From Armatimonadota bacterium (GTDB lineage Bacteria > Armatimonadota > Fimbriimonadia > Fimbriimonadales > Fimbriimonadaceae): DNA of 64,000 nt. The first letter of the stretch is position 1, and each line of letters begins with the position of its first letter. Both the position numbers and the translations under genes were made by a program. This document shows, piece by piece, positions 62,368-64,000 of the stretch. The stretch is from positions 33,991 to 97,990 of the forward strand of contig JAIUNY010000011.1 of NCBI GenBank assembly GCA_020161505.1, written 5' to 3'. Below the pieces are notes generated by a model. The model made no database searches and had not been told where the DNA came from. It was given only the letters and a program-made list of their open reading frames with translations.

Positions 62368-63705
62368 CTAACCGACTGGGGCGCCAAGAAGTTCATCCAC
62401 CCACGCCGAAAACGCGGAGCGAGCGGCCGCTAGCTTCAGCGCACGTCGTTCATCCTTCTTCTTCGGATTCTCCGGAGGATCGGGCAGGAGACCCCAGTTG
62501 ATGTTCATCGGAGCGAATTCTCGCTCAGTCGGGTCTTGAAGGTGGCTGATGAGCGATCCATAGGCGCAGTGTCGCGGGGGTTCGACCATCGGGAGTTCCC
62601 TCGCTCGCCGCACGAGCTGCTGGCCGACATAGATTCCCATCGCCGCGCTTTCGACGTATCCTTCCACGCCCGTGATCTGTCCAGCAATAAAGAGCCCCGG
62701 GCGATTCTTGAATTCGAGGAACGAAGTGACGACCCGCGGGGATTCGACATAGGTGTTCCGGTGCATCACGCCGAGCCGAACGAACTCCGCATTTTGCAAG
62801 CCGGGGATCATCTGCAGGACTTCCTTTTGCACGCCCCACTTCATTCGGGTTTGGCAGGCGACCAGAGAGTAGAGCGTTTTCTCGCGGTTCTCCGGACGAA
62901 GTTGGAGCACCGCCCACGGTCGGCGATCGGTGCGTGGGTCGCGCAGGCCGACGGGCTTGAAGTTTCCGAACCGCAGCGAGTCGCGCCCCTTGCTCGCAAT
63001 CTCCTCAATGGGCTTGCATCCCTCGAAGTACTTGGGATCCTCGAACTCCTTGAGTGGCACTCGATCTGCGGCGAGGAGCGCGGTGATGAAGGCCTCGTAC
63101 TCCTCTTTGTTGAATGGGCAGTTCAGGTAGTCGTCTCCGCCGCCTTTATCGTAGCGACTTTGGGCAAACACGATCTCATAGTCGATGGTCGAGGCGTCTA
63201 CCGTCGGGGCCACGGCGTCGTAGAAATACAGATGCTCGCTCTCGGTTTGGGTGGCGAGCCAGGCACCGAGTGGAGAACTGGTGAGAGGGCCGGTGGCGAT
63301 GACGAGGGTTTCGCCCCGGTTGAGAATGGCCTCCGCTTGCTCGGGAGTGAACTCCTCCCGAATCAAGGTGATGTGGAGGTGATTCTCAATCCGCGCCGTG
63401 ATCTCCTGGGCGTAGAGGTTTCGATCCACGGCCAGAGCGGATCCGCCGGGAACCGAGTGCTTTTCGCCGGTCGGGATCACGAGTGATCCCAGAGCTTTCA
63501 TCTCCGTTTTGAGGAGCCCGGCGGGAGTATCGGGATCTTGGCTCTTGAAGCTGTTGCTGCACACCAGCTCGCTGAGGAGGTCGGTTTGGTGAGCCTCCGT
63601 GCTGCGCACCGGACGCATTTCGTAGAGGGTCACGTCTATCCCGGCTTCAGCGAGTGCCCACACGCACTCCACCCCGGCAAACCCGCCTCCGACCACCGTA
63701 ATCAT
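62368..63705 (-). CDS. trmFO: Methylenetetrahydrofolate-tRNA-(uracil-5-)-methyltransferase TrmFO
   Basis: A 445-residue FAD protein that makes m5U at position 54 of tRNA with methylenetetrahydrofolate. MITVVGGGFAGVECVWALAE, RSTEAHQTDLLSELVCSNSF and the C-terminal VRLGVMHRNTYVESP and AGQITGVEGYVESAAMG are family blocks. The ATG at 63705 has GGGGG upstream; a frame from 63879 adds 58 unmatched residues. It is 10 bases from the glycosyltransferase start and may be transcribed with it. Confidence 0.95.
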   Translation of the reverse strand: MITVVGGGFAGVECVWALAEAGIDVTLYEMRPVRSTEAHQTDLLSELVCSNSFKSQDPDTPAGLLKTEMKALGSLVIPTGEKHSVPGGSALAVDRNLYAQEITARIENHLHITLIREEFTPEQAEAILNRGETLVIATGPLTSSPLGAWLATQTESEHLYFYDAVAPTVDASTIDYEIVFAQSRYDKGGGDDYLNCPFNKEEYEAFITALLAADRVPLKEFEDPKYFEGCKPIEEIASKGRDSLRFGNFKPVGLRDPRTDRRPWAVLQLRPENREKTLYSLVACQTRMKWGVQKEVLQMIPGLQNAEFVRLGVMHRNTYVESPRVVTSFLEFKNRPGLFIAGQITGVEGYVESAAMGIYVGQQLVRRARELPMVEPPRHCAYGSLISHLQDPTEREFAPMNINWGLLPDPPENPKKKDERRALKLAAARSAFSAWVDELLGAPVG

Positions 63706-64000
63706 GCCCCCTATTGTGAAGGAGTCGGGAAGATCACGGGTGAGGCCGCATCCGTGGTAGGTCAGGGCGGGGGTTTCGCGGATCGGCATATTTTCTTCCG
63801 TCAGGGGATTCTGTCGATCGCTCGTCTCCCCTCGTGAACTCGCGGATGACTCTTGTACTCGCCCTCCACCGATTCCCATCGGGGGTAGGGTGGCCAGAGG
63901 CCGGGTGGGGGAATCCGAATCCTCGAAGAGGATTCGGCGGGCCGCAGGCCCGATTCAAAACAAGCAGAGCGCGGGCTCGATTAGGCTACCGCCCAACCGA
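63706..64000. other. Upstream region of trmFO ending in a repeat
   Basis: A 295-base stretch with no supported gene. It should hold the promoter of trmFO, though none was recognised. Its right half is repeat A copy 4, cut by the window edge. Confidence 0.5.
63860..64000 (-). repeat. Intergenic palindromic repeat A, copy 4
   Basis: Read on the minus strand it follows copy 3 string by string: TTGGGCGGTAGCCTAATCG, GGGCCTGCGGCCCGCCGAAT, palindrome GAATCCTCTTCGAGGATTC, then CCCGGCCTCTGGCCACCCT. The pairing bases of the central palindromes are kept while the loops vary. It continues to or past the end of the window. Confidence 0.75.

Overview
The window is a gene-dense, high-GC chromosomal segment from a bacterium with a diderm envelope. 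It has no phage, plasmid, insertion-sequence or CRISPR signature. Several traits together suggest Armatimonadota, perhaps the Fimbriimonadia: a PEP-CTERM protein with a spondin-type domain, a DUF1385 protein, a lone BTAD-type regulator, a DUF4129/DUF4350 membrane locus, a large repeat protein ending in a barrel-type aromatic residue, and a ribosomal cluster cut at both ends. This placement is an inference from gene content and was not tested by a search.

Layout. Positions 1-1801 (minus strand) hold a small CxxC protein, a DUF4397-like lipoprotein and an ECF sigma/anti-sigma pair. Positions 2014-4429 hold ilvE and a divergent VanW-family gene. Positions 4426-9961 (minus) form a chain of coupled membrane genes with DUF4129 and DUF4350 proteins, several starting at TTG or GTG. 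A LolA-like gene follows, then a ribosomal operon (rplC-rplD-rplW-rplB-rpsS-rplV-rpsC-rplP-rpmC-rpsQ-rplN-rplX-rplE, 11436-18006) ended by a terminator. Positions 18289-23000 carry a NIF3-family protein, a DUF1385 membrane protein, a transglycosylase-like protein and a nitrilase-family enzyme. Positions 22984-27820 are a tightly coupled run: UbiA prenyltransferase, degenerate aldo/keto reductase, small membrane protein, a possible 27-residue peptide, flavin amine oxidase and amidohydrolase. Next come exported msrA with a CBM9-like gene, dxr, an unusual site-2 protease, a TIM-barrel protein, an aquaporin and a BTAD/TPR regulator. A second ECF sigma/anti-sigma pair diverges from the spondin/PEP-CTERM gene. 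Positions 38239-47078 carry clpC, a secreted protein of unknown function, an MCE-domain protein, rplI, a diguanylate cyclase, a DinB-like protein and aat. Positions 47435-50896 encode a 1153-residue putative outer-membrane protein with ~75-residue internal repeats. The right part holds lemA, a lipoprotein, purL, a TPR protein, nadK, an Opp-type ATPase, phoU, an FKBP, a Wzm/Wzt-type exporter, a family 2 glycosyltransferase and trmFO.

Two families of GC-rich palindromic repeats occupy the larger gene-free stretches (about 1.9, 10.9-11.1, 18.1-18.2, 50.9-51.2 and 63.9-64.0 kb). Envelope-related functions dominate outside the ribosomal and housekeeping genes. Start codons were moved inward from the longest reading frame wherever a Shine-Dalgarno sequence, a 4-base overlap with the previous gene or family length supported it.
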